A stretch of DNA of 61,912 nucleotides from Afipia sp. (lineage in GTDB: Bacteria; Pseudomonadota; Alphaproteobacteria; Rhizobiales; Xanthobacteraceae), in assembly GCA_017474385.1 (NCBI GenBank), contig JAFVHU010000020.1, positions 1-61,912 of the forward strand, read 5' to 3'. Below the pieces are notes generated by a model that worked only from the letters and a program-made list of their open reading frames with translations, did not search any database and was not told the origin of the DNA. Shown piece by piece: positions 15,521 through 23,584 of this stretch. The position numbers and the translations under genes were made by a program. The number at the start of each line of letters is the position of its first letter. The stretch's first letter is position 1.

Positions 15521-16855
15521 CTAGTATTTGATGCAGGCAAGAAATGCGATGTTTTTCGGCCGCGTTTCGCCGCCTCCGGTTGATCCCGTGTTAGCTGTTC
15601 CGCTTTGCGCCACCTGCACAGCCGATCCGACATCTAGGAACGACCAATCGGCTAGGGCATTCTGTGTGTGAGTGTGCGCTTTCAAATCATCCGCCTGCGA
15701 CGTGCCGATGCCTCGCCCGATATCGACGCCACGGCTGTCGTCCCACGCGCGGAAGAAATAGCCATTGACGTAAGGGATGCGGAAAGTCGTAGAACCATCG
15801 CCCGGCGAGAACTGTCCGAACAACGAGCCAGAGGTCCACGCAGCGTCGGATGCAGCGAGGTTGCCGCTTGATTGCGCGTACGTCCACAAGGGCGCGTATG
15901 TGACGCGCGACAGAAGCGCACCATTCGCCTTAATCTTTCCAGAGGGCGCAGCGTTCCCCGCGTGAAGCGAAATCGCGCCGACACTTTCGCCGCCCGCAGA
16001 AAATCGCGCATCATCGCCCGCAGCAACCGTGCCGGAAGCCGTACCAACATTGAGGAGCGCAGCACCGCCGAACGCGGGCTTTCCGGTGATCGCCGACCAC
16101 GCAGCCGAGGCCGCGATGTTCGTCAGCAACGAGCCATCAAGCGCCGGCAGTTTTCCGCCGGTGCTCACTTGCACAAGATTGCCGACGGATGCTCCGGCAT
16201 TGAGTGCGGCAGCGGTGCCGAACGTGAATCCAACAGCCGCCTCGATCTCGGCGAGCGTGAGAGTGCCCTCAATCTTGAGCCAGTTGTCGGCATAGGTCGA
16301 GGCCGAGGCGTCATCGACGATCGCAAACAGATCATCGCCGACGCTAAACGATTTTCCGTTGACGGTGCCGGCAACACTCACCTTGTAGAACCAGCCGACC
16401 TTGCGGCCGGTCGCGCTCGGAAACGTGCCGGCCGAGGCGTCCCATGCGCCCTTGAAAACCAACGCGCCCGAAAGCGCAGTGATCAGCGCATCGGCATAGG
16501 CTTTTGTCACCGCGTCGCCCGGCGCGGTTGGCGTGCCGAGGCCGGTGACCTTGTTGCCGCCCATAGCCAGCGGGCCGGCCATGGCATCGCCGGATTTATT
16601 GAGCGCGCCGAGCCGCGTCACAACGTCGGACTCAGCCATCATCGCGATCAGGACACGCCCAAGCGCCGAGAGCGCAGTCAGCCCGCCCGACAGATCGGAC
16701 TTGATATAAGGAACGGCGTCCGGTTGCGGCGCGAGCGGCAAGAGAGAGCCGAGAACGCCGTCAACCTCATGAACATCATTCCAATCTTGCGATTGGATCG
16801 CATCCGCGTCTGGTGTTTGCGGCCGCGTTGCGACTCGCTTGTGCTTGATACCCAC
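15521..16855 (-). CDS. Tail fibre protein with C-terminal collar/tip domain
   Basis: A 444-residue protein starting with GTG. The N-terminal part (about 1-110) resembles the attachment part of fibres. Repeats such as GDAMAGPLAMGGNKVTGLG and 'DAVTKAYADA' follow, typical of phage fibre shafts. The C-terminus (GQFSPGDGSTTFRIPYVNGYFFRAWD, then GGGETRPKNIAFLACIKY) matches the tail-collar/tip fold. It should determine host attachment. Confidence 0.82.
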   Translation of the reverse strand: MGIKHKRVATRPQTPDADAIQSQDWNDVHEVDGVLGSLLPLAPQPDAVPYIKSDLSGGLTALSALGRVLIAMMAESDVVTRLGALNKSGDAMAGPLAMGGNKVTGLGTPTAPGDAVTKAYADALITALSGALVFKGAWDASAGTFPSATGRKVGWFYKVSVAGTVNGKSFSVGDDLFAIVDDASASTYADNWLKIEGTLTLAEIEAAVGFTFGTAAALNAGASVGNLVQVSTGGKLPALDGSLLTNIAASAAWSAITGKPAFGGAALLNVGTASGTVAAGDDARFSAGGESVGAISLHAGNAAPSGKIKANGALLSRVTYAPLWTYAQSSGNLAASDAAWTSGSLFGQFSPGDGSTTFRIPYVNGYFFRAWDDSRGVDIGRGIGTSQADDLKAHTHTQNALADWSFLDVGSAVQVAQSGTANTGSTGGGETRPKNIAFLACIKY

Positions 16856-16888
16856 AGCGGAAACCCTTTTTCAAAAGAGAGATTGCGA

Positions 16889-17116
16889 TCAGGCGGCCGG
16901 CAGCGCCGGCGGCTCATATTCGCGGATCACACCGAACTCACCGTCGAGCGCACGCTCGAAAACTTGACGGCCATGCGGCTCGGGATCGGTAGGAGCCGCC
17001 GCGAATCCCATCAAGCCGAGGTGCGGCATTTGCTCCCATTCACAATCGATGATCAGGAACGTTTTCTGCGCATTGCCCCAACGCGGCGAGGATGCGCGAA
17101 CAAGTGTCAAAGGCAT
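16889..17116 (-). CDS. Small phage tail-region protein, function unknown
   Basis: A 75-residue protein (MPLTLVRASSPRWGNAQKTF... ending EYEPPALPAA) between two fibre genes. The even composition and the position in an otherwise gapless operon support it as a gene. No family is recognised beyond similarity to short hypothetical fibre-associated proteins. ATG 17116 avoids overlap with the previous gene; the longer frame starts at 17209. Confidence 0.6.
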   Translation of the reverse strand: MPLTLVRASSPRWGNAQKTFLIIDCEWEQMPHLGLMGFAAAPTDPEPHGRQVFERALDGEFGVIREYEPPALPAA

Positions 17117-17127
17117 GTTGCTCTCTC

Positions 17128-18306
17128 CTACGCCACGCGCTGCATCAGGGTCAGATAAGGCCCGCCGTTTGTGGAAATATCGAGTGTCAATTCCGACAAC
17201 GAGCGCCACAAGCCGGTGTAAGAACTCGGCCCACTGGCGAAATCGAGCATTTGCGTGTCATAGACATATTGCCCGTAAACGTAACCAAGCGCCGGCCCCC
17301 AACCATTCAAAAGATGGAATGCCAGCGGGCCAGGACCGTACCCCTGCGAGGCCAAGAACTCCGACGGATCGATATAGATTTTGCAGAATGCGAGCGAACC
17401 GATCGCGCCCGGCTCCATCAACGGCGGCCCCGATGCCAGCGCGCTCGTTTTGCTGATGATGCGGAAATTCGTTCCGTCAAATTCCATCAGCAACAAATCG
17501 CCGCTCATCGCAAACTTGTTGGACAGATCAACGCCGTTCGCATCCTTGAGGCCATAAGGCCCATGACTATCCGGCGCGAACGTCGTCACGCCCTGAATGT
17601 TGGCGATCAGCTTCACGCTGAACAAGTCACCGGCTTGCGGCGTTGCCGTTGTCGGCGAGTATGTCGCAACGATCGCCGTCGGTGTGCCGGTTGCCGTCGC
17701 GATCGGCACCCGGAAGCCGGTGCCACCACCCCCGGCCGTGCGATCGACATGCGTCGCGACAAGCTGAAACCGCGTGCCGTCATCGTTCAAATCCGCGATG
17801 CCGTTAGCGACGAGATCACCGGGCGAGAGCGCCGAGCCGTCGGCCTTCTTGACATCACGCAAGCCAAGCCCGTTGACATTGATTTGCGTCGCGCCGGTGT
17901 TTGTGACCTTCACCTTGACGCGCAGCTTGACGCCGGCCTTGTATTCCCGAAGGGCCGGGGTGAGCGAGACAACAAGCGAATTTGCCGCGCCGGTGTCCAC
18001 CGCATAGGAATTTTGCGCACGCTGAATCAATTGCTGAATGGCCTTCGTCAAGCCATTGTCATCGGTGCCGACATCAGGAATGACATCGGTCGCCGCATCG
18101 GCGAGCTTGCCGTTCGAGCGCCACAGCGCGCGCAACTGAGCAAGCAACCCGTTAAAGAAACTCGCCTTGATGTCGGTGCCGTCATCGGCCTCGATCGACG
18201 AGCAATCTTTAAACCACGTGTCAAGGGTGCTAAAGGTGCGATCCTCGGCCGGGCGTTCCGTGGTCGCAAACGGGGTATTTTGAGCAGGGCCAAGAATGTC
18301 AGCCAT
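17128..18306 (-). CDS. Phage tail fibre / appendage protein
   Basis: A 392-residue protein opening with RPAEDRTFSTLDTWFKDCS and LLAQLRALWRSNGK, a pattern seen in Mu-like fibre proteins. The central part is beta-rich with Thr/Asn repeats. It follows the gp48-like baseplate gene and precedes the second fibre gene, so it probably links baseplate and receptor-binding fibre. Confidence 0.65.
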   Translation of the reverse strand: MADILGPAQNTPFATTERPAEDRTFSTLDTWFKDCSSIEADDGTDIKASFFNGLLAQLRALWRSNGKLADAATDVIPDVGTDDNGLTKAIQQLIQRAQNSYAVDTGAANSLVVSLTPALREYKAGVKLRVKVKVTNTGATQINVNGLGLRDVKKADGSALSPGDLVANGIADLNDDGTRFQLVATHVDRTAGGGGTGFRVPIATATGTPTAIVATYSPTTATPQAGDLFSVKLIANIQGVTTFAPDSHGPYGLKDANGVDLSNKFAMSGDLLLMEFDGTNFRIISKTSALASGPPLMEPGAIGSLAFCKIYIDPSEFLASQGYGPGPLAFHLLNGWGPALGYVYGQYVYDTQMLDFASGPSSYTGLWRSLSELTLDISTNGGPYLTLMQRVA

Positions 18307-18310
18307 TTGC

Positions 18311-19054
18311 TTATTGCCTCATATATTCGATTTTGATTTCAGCGTGCACGACTCGCGCGAGTAGGCACTCCAATGGAAGAATTTCGCTCATCAGCGGATC
18401 GAACGGACAGGACAACCGCCGGCCAACCTTGAATGCGCCAACTTTCGGCTTGCGTCGCCGGCGGCCGCTCGTCACGTAGGCCGGGCTTTCGTTGAGATTG
18501 ACCACGATCGTAAGAAGCGAGGCGCGGCGGATGCGGCCGGGTTTCATCCGGCCGGCTTTTGAAGTGCGATCGCCGAGCCGCGTGCCGCATTGATTTGCGG
18601 AATCCTCGCACGAGATCGACCAGCCGGCGCGCGCGGCCACATCGGCATAATACTCGCAGCGCGTACCGCCGAGCGCCGCAACCTTGGCGCACAGATCGGG
18701 AAACGGATCGCACGGATCAGGCAAGCCATATTCGGCCATCCATAGATCGTGCGTTTCCTTATGCGTCGCGCACCAAAACTCAAGCCGGAGATCGCAGATG
18801 CGTCGATTGACAAAGGCGTACACATCGGCGATGGCTTGCCAGAATTTGTGCAAAACCGATCCGCGCCGCGAGCCGGTTGCGAACGCGTCGGAATACGGCC
18901 CTGCGGCAAATGGCGGATCATACCCCGCCACAGGCCCGCCCTCGTTGGATTGCCACGCGCGGCCGCGCGGCAACAGCGCGAGCGCGGATTGCAGCACCTC
19001 GCCCGGCGACGGACACCGGAACGGTGCCGGCCGTGCGCCTTGACATTCACTCAT
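18311..19054 (-). CDS. Baseplate protein, Mu gp48 / DUF2313 (YmfQ) family
   Basis: A 247-residue protein. The N-terminus LQSALALLPRGRAWQSN and the middle WQAIADVYAFVNRRICDLRLEFWCATHKET ... MAEYGLPDPCDP carry the DUF2313 signature. It then has a long insert with many arginines and a hydrophobic C-terminus (LLARVVHAEIKIEYM). In Mu-like phages it is part of the baseplate wedge next to gp47. Confidence 0.82.
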   Translation of the reverse strand: MSECQGARPAPFRCPSPGEVLQSALALLPRGRAWQSNEGGPVAGYDPPFAAGPYSDAFATGSRRGSVLHKFWQAIADVYAFVNRRICDLRLEFWCATHKETHDLWMAEYGLPDPCDPFPDLCAKVAALGGTRCEYYADVAARAGWSISCEDSANQCGTRLGDRTSKAGRMKPGRIRRASLLTIVVNLNESPAYVTSGRRRRKPKVGAFKVGRRLSCPFDPLMSEILPLECLLARVVHAEIKIEYMRQ

Positions 19055-19068
19055 GACAAATTCGCCTC

Positions 19069-20199
19069 TCAGATAAAGGCCACGTTTCCAAGCGTCGGCA
19101 TTTCGCCGATCTCAAGCGTGACATCGGCAGCCGGCGCGATCAGCGCGTGCCGCTCCTCACCGCTCGCATTGGCGATCGCTTGCCAAATCCACGATCGCGA
19201 GAACGTCGCCGGCGACGCCAGATATGGCATGCCGCCGATCGCCGTATCGCCGCCGGCAACGCGCGACAGCCGCCGAAACATCGCCCGCAATTCGGCGATT
19301 ACCGCCTCTTGCACGTCGGTTGTGTTTGGCGCGAGGCCGGCGATCGTCACATCGATCACCCGCGCCGCCGGCGGCGAGATCGTGACCAGCGCACCCGCCG
19401 GCCGGACGGTTTCGATATATTGAGCAACGCGCGCGATGTTTGCGCCGTCTGGCACACCATTCGCAAAGAGATCGTCCATCAACAGAAACACGCGAACCGT
19501 GCCGACGCCGGCCCATAGACGTTCCACAAATACCCGCGTCACTCCGGAAACATCGGATGCCCATTGCACATAATCATGCGCCGCGCCGCCATGCGGTGGA
19601 TTGCGCTTGCGAAACAGGATGCGCCCGCGAAATGTCCCAAGATCGGACGTGAACGGCGCGCCGTCCGGCTCGATATCTGCCCCGCCGGTAATCGCATCTG
19701 TCGAAACCTCGGCGGTCGCGGTATTGTCGCCGGTCAAGCCGGACACGATTTCGAGCGGTGTGCCGGCAATCGCCGACGTGATCTTGCCTTCGGTTGTCGA
19801 AATAACCTCGATTTCGACGACGCCGGCACCCGGCAACGAGCCTCCCGCAGTGGCCTTGTACTCCACCCCATCACTACGCCGAAAAATCGATGCAACAGCA
19901 AAGGTGACAGCGCCAGGCGAAGTGACAGTGACGAAACCACGCGCCGGCGCAGTCGGGCGGCGTGACAGGCCGAACTCCTCGCCATGGAGATCGAGGTTTT
20001 CACCATCGGCCGTCAGGGCGAATTTCTGACGCTGAATATAGTCCATGAAGCCGAACACCTCATGGGTCATTCCACCGATGACTTTCGCGGTCGGATTGAT
20101 ATTGTTCGGCCAGAGCCAGGCGTCGGAGCCAGACAAGTTGCTGCGAAACGCCCGACGCGCGCGCTCGACAAGTTCCTTGAGTGTTTCGATCCTGAACAT
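19069..20199 (-). CDS. Baseplate J-like protein (Mu gp47)
   Basis: A 376-residue protein. The N-terminus LKELVERARRAFRSNLSGSDAWLWPNNINPTAKVIGG and 'LTADGENLDLHGEEFGLSRRPTAPARG' are typical of the baseplate J/gp47 family. It forms the baseplate wedge. Its ATG overlaps the gp46 stop by one base, consistent with coupled translation. Confidence 0.88.
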   Translation of the reverse strand: MFRIETLKELVERARRAFRSNLSGSDAWLWPNNINPTAKVIGGMTHEVFGFMDYIQRQKFALTADGENLDLHGEEFGLSRRPTAPARGFVTVTSPGAVTFAVASIFRRSDGVEYKATAGGSLPGAGVVEIEVISTTEGKITSAIAGTPLEIVSGLTGDNTATAEVSTDAITGGADIEPDGAPFTSDLGTFRGRILFRKRNPPHGGAAHDYVQWASDVSGVTRVFVERLWAGVGTVRVFLLMDDLFANGVPDGANIARVAQYIETVRPAGALVTISPPAARVIDVTIAGLAPNTTDVQEAVIAELRAMFRRLSRVAGGDTAIGGMPYLASPATFSRSWIWQAIANASGEERHALIAPAADVTLEIGEMPTLGNVAFI

Positions 20200-20753
20200 T
20201 AACTGGCCACCTGATTCCAGAGCAGATCAAATTTCCGATCGAACACATTCTGTCCGTCGCGTCCGAATAGACGCACGGTCAAATCAAGCCGAGAACGCAG
20301 TTCGTTCGCAGTCGCCTCGACCTCGATTCGAACAACCGCGCCCTGCGCCTGCAAGGGCATCAGCGCCTCGATCGCGAATTGCTTGGCCCACTCGGCGGCG
20401 GAGACGTTGCGGATGGTGAGCGGCGCGCGTTCCAGCAACCACAGATGCGAACCGAGCGCACCTTCATGCAGATCGTCGCGCACATCGATCGCATCGCCGA
20501 AATAGCCGCGCGGATCACCATCGGCGAGAAAGTACAGCGGATGCGTTTCCTCGATCCGCTTATCGGTAAACAGCGCCAGAATCACAGCCGTGGTGATCGC
20601 ATTGCCGGCCTGCAATCCACCGCGATTCAACGGCTCTGAACCGTCGCTCAATTTCCAGTCCGCGAGACCGCGATCGGCATCCCACACCGAATCCCACAAC
20701 GCATAGGAGTCCGGCGCGCAGCCCTCGGCAGCGCGGATCACGACATCAGCCAT
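20199..20753 (-). CDS. Baseplate protein, Mu gp46 family
   Basis: A 184-residue protein with GLADWKLSDGSEPLNRGGLQAGNAITTAVILALFTDKR, then GDPRGYFGDAIDV and GSHLWLLERA, the gp46 pattern in Mu-like phages. ATG 20753 is used because it follows the gp45 stop by one base; a TTG at 20762 is a weaker choice. Confidence 0.85.
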   Translation of the reverse strand: MADVVIRAAEGCAPDSYALWDSVWDADRGLADWKLSDGSEPLNRGGLQAGNAITTAVILALFTDKRIEETHPLYFLADGDPRGYFGDAIDVRDDLHEGALGSHLWLLERAPLTIRNVSAAEWAKQFAIEALMPLQAQGAVVRIEVEATANELRSRLDLTVRLFGRDGQNVFDRKFDLLWNQVAS

Positions 20754-20754
20754 G

Positions 20755-21279
20755 TCAGCCAATCTTTGCTTTGACGTTGATCGAAGGGCCGCCCTCGGTC
20801 ATTACGAAAGCATAATCGCCATCCTCGCCGTCGCCGCCGAGATAGACCATTTTGCCGTCACCGGGCTTCACCCACACTTTGTTATCCCGCGAGTGAACTT
20901 CGACCTCGCCCTTTTTCGCATTGACGCGAATACCAAGGTCGCCCTTGGAAAAAATCACATTGCCCTTATCGTCATACAGCACGGCAGTGCCGGCCGGACT
21001 GTTTTTCGGTCGATGGTCTTTATGCTCATAGCCGAGCGCAACCATGCGATCGGCACGGCCACCGAGCGATAACAATAGACCTTCGGAACCTTCCGGCGGG
21101 TGTGAGGAAAAGCCGTGCGACTGCGGCCGATACACATCCTCGGGAGCCTCGGATTTCAGGCCGCGCAATTTCCTGAATATCTGTTGCGACCCGCTGTCAT
21201 CGATCTTCTGCACGGTGCCGCGCCGAAGTGTACCGATCGTGCTGGCGCGGTTTTCGGGATAGCTGTCGAATGCGCCCAT
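20755..21279 (-). CDS. Baseplate spike/assembly protein, Mu gp45 family
   Basis: A 174-residue protein. It carries the gp45/gpV pattern VYRPQSHGFSSHPPEGSEGLLLSLGGRADRMVALGYEH, followed by a C-terminal beta-repeat (KGDLGIRVNAKKGEVEVHSRDNKVWVK). It is the membrane-piercing spike candidate. ATG 21279 (MGAFDSYPE) overlaps the gp44 stop; the upstream extension lies in that gene. Confidence 0.84.
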   Translation of the reverse strand: MGAFDSYPENRASTIGTLRRGTVQKIDDSGSQQIFRKLRGLKSEAPEDVYRPQSHGFSSHPPEGSEGLLLSLGGRADRMVALGYEHKDHRPKNSPAGTAVLYDDKGNVIFSKGDLGIRVNAKKGEVEVHSRDNKVWVKPGDGKMVYLGGDGEDGDYAFVMTEGGPSINVKAKIG

Positions 21280-21280
21280 G

Positions 21281-22342
21281 CTAATCCTCGCCGCCGGCAT
21301 CTGTCGCCCAGGCCGCACCGGCCGAGCCGCCCTTTGTGCCCTTGGCGCCGAGGGCGCGCGGATCAACCAGCGAAATCACGCTTAATGATCCCTCGCCGCG
21401 CTTCTGCGAAAACGTCACCGCCTCAACCGCCATGTCCTGACGAATATCGAGAAACGGACTCTCGGTAAAAATCAGCCAGCCTGGTTCCCACAGCTTGCCG
21501 CCGTCATCGCGAAATCCCTGCACGGTTGTGTTGGCCTTGAGGCTGTTGCCGGCCTCGCGGTCACGATGCGACGCCGCTCGCTTCTTGGCGCGCTTCTTGT
21601 CGGTGTCGGCATCCTGCACAACGATGATCGGCCGGTAACGCGACATCTGTGCATCGCGGGCAATGCCTTCGATTTCCAGCGCATCCGCACCATGCCCGAA
21701 CGGCCGTTGACCGCGAACCGTTACCTCGCTGTGACGGACTGAAAAATTGTGATCCGCATCGCCGCCGATCATATTGACGCCCTCTTTGATCGCGCCGGCA
21801 TGCTTCGACTGGCCGGCCTTTGTGATCATGATCGAGCCGTCGGCCTGGCCGACTGGAAACACCCCCTGATCGCGGCAGAGTTTTTCGACCACCCGATAGG
21901 CGCGCTCGCCTGGGGTCACCCGGCAGACCGGCACCTTTTCAAGCTTTTGATCGGTCGCAATCCCGACGCCGAACTTGTCCAGTTCCTTGCCGATCTCCTC
22001 TGGCGTTTTGTCCTTGAAATGCCCCGTCGGATGCACGGCGCTTGAGTCGATCATATCCTGCGATTTCGATCGCCCCGAGATCGAGATCGATGCCTGCTCG
22101 TGGCCGTCAATCCTCGGCTGGTATCGATCGACGTAGCCTTTGCAGACCAGATCGCCATTAAACAGGATCGAAATTTCGGTTCCAGCCTTGAACGTCCAGG
22201 CCGCCGCCGTCGGCCCATTCTCTGCCGCCGCATCAATCTGAAACGACCGCGCACCATCCTGGAACGACGCACGCACCATCACACGCTCCCAGGCGGTCCA
22301 GAGCATGCCGCCCGCGAGAATGGAGACAACCTCGGGACCCAT
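21281..22342 (-). CDS. Baseplate hub protein, Mu gp44 (gpP) family
   Basis: A 353-residue protein starting MGPEVVSILAGGMLWTAWE. It shows the hub features FQIDAAAENG, GTEISILFNGDLVCKGYVD, ISISGRSKSQDMIDSSAV and GERAYRVVEKLCRDQGVFPVG. This is the Mu P/gpD-like hub protein that trimerises around the tube end. The in-frame start at 22441 overlaps the preceding gene. Confidence 0.86.
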   Translation of the reverse strand: MGPEVVSILAGGMLWTAWERVMVRASFQDGARSFQIDAAAENGPTAAAWTFKAGTEISILFNGDLVCKGYVDRYQPRIDGHEQASISISGRSKSQDMIDSSAVHPTGHFKDKTPEEIGKELDKFGVGIATDQKLEKVPVCRVTPGERAYRVVEKLCRDQGVFPVGQADGSIMITKAGQSKHAGAIKEGVNMIGGDADHNFSVRHSEVTVRGQRPFGHGADALEIEGIARDAQMSRYRPIIVVQDADTDKKRAKKRAASHRDREAGNSLKANTTVQGFRDDGGKLWEPGWLIFTESPFLDIRQDMAVEAVTFSQKRGEGSLSVISLVDPRALGAKGTKGGSAGAAWATDAGGED

Positions 22343-22346
22343 ATCG

Positions 22347-23573
22347 TTACCTTGACAGCGCCGAAATGACGCGCGGCATGTAAGAGGGATGCCGCACCTC
22401 GTTGCGCGCAACCAGTTCATCGGCGCGCAACGGATCGGCATAGAGCCGATAGGCGAGATAGAGCGACGGCAGAATGCGCGCCGTCTCGACTGTGATAATC
22501 GGCGCGAGATCGGTAATCACCCGCGACAGGTAGTCGATCACCTTGCCGCGCAAATCATCGATCGCGAGATAGAGCGCCGCGTTTGCCGCGCCAGCGGTAT
22601 CATATTGTTCATTCTCGAAACGCTCAGCCACCTCCGCCCGCGCGGTGACACCGTCTGGCCGCGAGGCATAGCTGCGGCGGATCACGGCCTCGCTATAAGC
22701 CGTGAGGCCGGCGAGCCGCGCCAACCTGGCCACCGCTGCAACATTGTCCGCCGCCCGCATGCCGGCGGGCGTGAGATAACCCGGCGCGCCGATCGCCTCA
22801 AATGCCGATACAAATTGCAGCATGGCCGTCACCGCGGATTCCGGCGGTATCGCATCCGCGAGGGATCGCGCTGCACCGACAAGATCGGCCGCGATTGCAA
22901 GCGCAGCATCCGGCGTGTCGGTGTCAGCCGTGAGCGCGCGTGGGGCATCCAGAATGATGTCGGCGAGCACATCGCGGATCGTCGCCGACGCCGTCGGATC
23001 GACACGATAAGATGATCGGATCACATCAAGCGTCGCCGCCGCGCGCAACATTTCATGGACGGCACTTGCGACAACATAGTCAGGCTGGCCGAACGTCAAG
23101 ATCGAAGCCGGAAACAGGCTAGCGACTGCGGCAGCCAGCGTTTCAGCCGCTCCAAACGCGCTGTTCATCGCGAGCGGGATCGAGATCAGTCCCGAGGCGG
23201 CACCATCGCGAACGAATTTGATGTCGAACGCGACATAGCCGAGCTTATCGCGCTGATGCTGGCGCTTGAACGACTGGCAATGAACCGTGACAGGGCCGGA
23301 CAGCGGAACAACCAGTGTTCCCGCTCCACGCGACGCCAGGGCTTGTTTGAGCGACGATTCCAGCGAATCGACATCGTCACCATGCACATAAGCCGCGCCG
23401 GAGAAAAAACGCGGCTCCTCGCCAAGATCCTCAATGAACGGCTGGTCGCGGTTCGGAAACTTGTGAATGACAAGCCCCCGCCCGCCCTCCTCATCATCCG
23501 ATTCGAAATAGAACGGAACGCCCTTGAAGGATACAGCCCAAAGCGTTGTGAGCCAGTCGCGGCAATCGGGCAT
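22347..23573 (-). CDS. DNA circulation protein, Mu gp43 (DNA_circ_N) family
   Basis: A 408-residue protein. The N-terminus TTLWAVSFKGVPFYFESDDEEGGRGLVIHKFPNRDQPFIEDLGEEPRFFSGAAYVHGDD is the DNA_circ_N signature. The gene is in the standard position between tape measure and gp44 and is a probable baseplate component despite the family name. Confidence 0.86.
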   Translation of the reverse strand: MPDCRDWLTTLWAVSFKGVPFYFESDDEEGGRGLVIHKFPNRDQPFIEDLGEEPRFFSGAAYVHGDDVDSLESSLKQALASRGAGTLVVPLSGPVTVHCQSFKRQHQRDKLGYVAFDIKFVRDGAASGLISIPLAMNSAFGAAETLAAAVASLFPASILTFGQPDYVVASAVHEMLRAAATLDVIRSSYRVDPTASATIRDVLADIILDAPRALTADTDTPDAALAIAADLVGAARSLADAIPPESAVTAMLQFVSAFEAIGAPGYLTPAGMRAADNVAAVARLARLAGLTAYSEAVIRRSYASRPDGVTARAEVAERFENEQYDTAGAANAALYLAIDDLRGKVIDYLSRVITDLAPIITVETARILPSLYLAYRLYADPLRADELVARNEVRHPSYMPRVISALSR

Positions 23574-23584
23574 AAGATGTGATC

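Noticed and set aside
13110-17158. Long plus-strand frames opposite the lysis and fibre genes (13110-14270, 14671-15531, 15872-17158).
   Set aside because: All are antisense to well-supported genes and have no ribosome binding sites or recognisable families.
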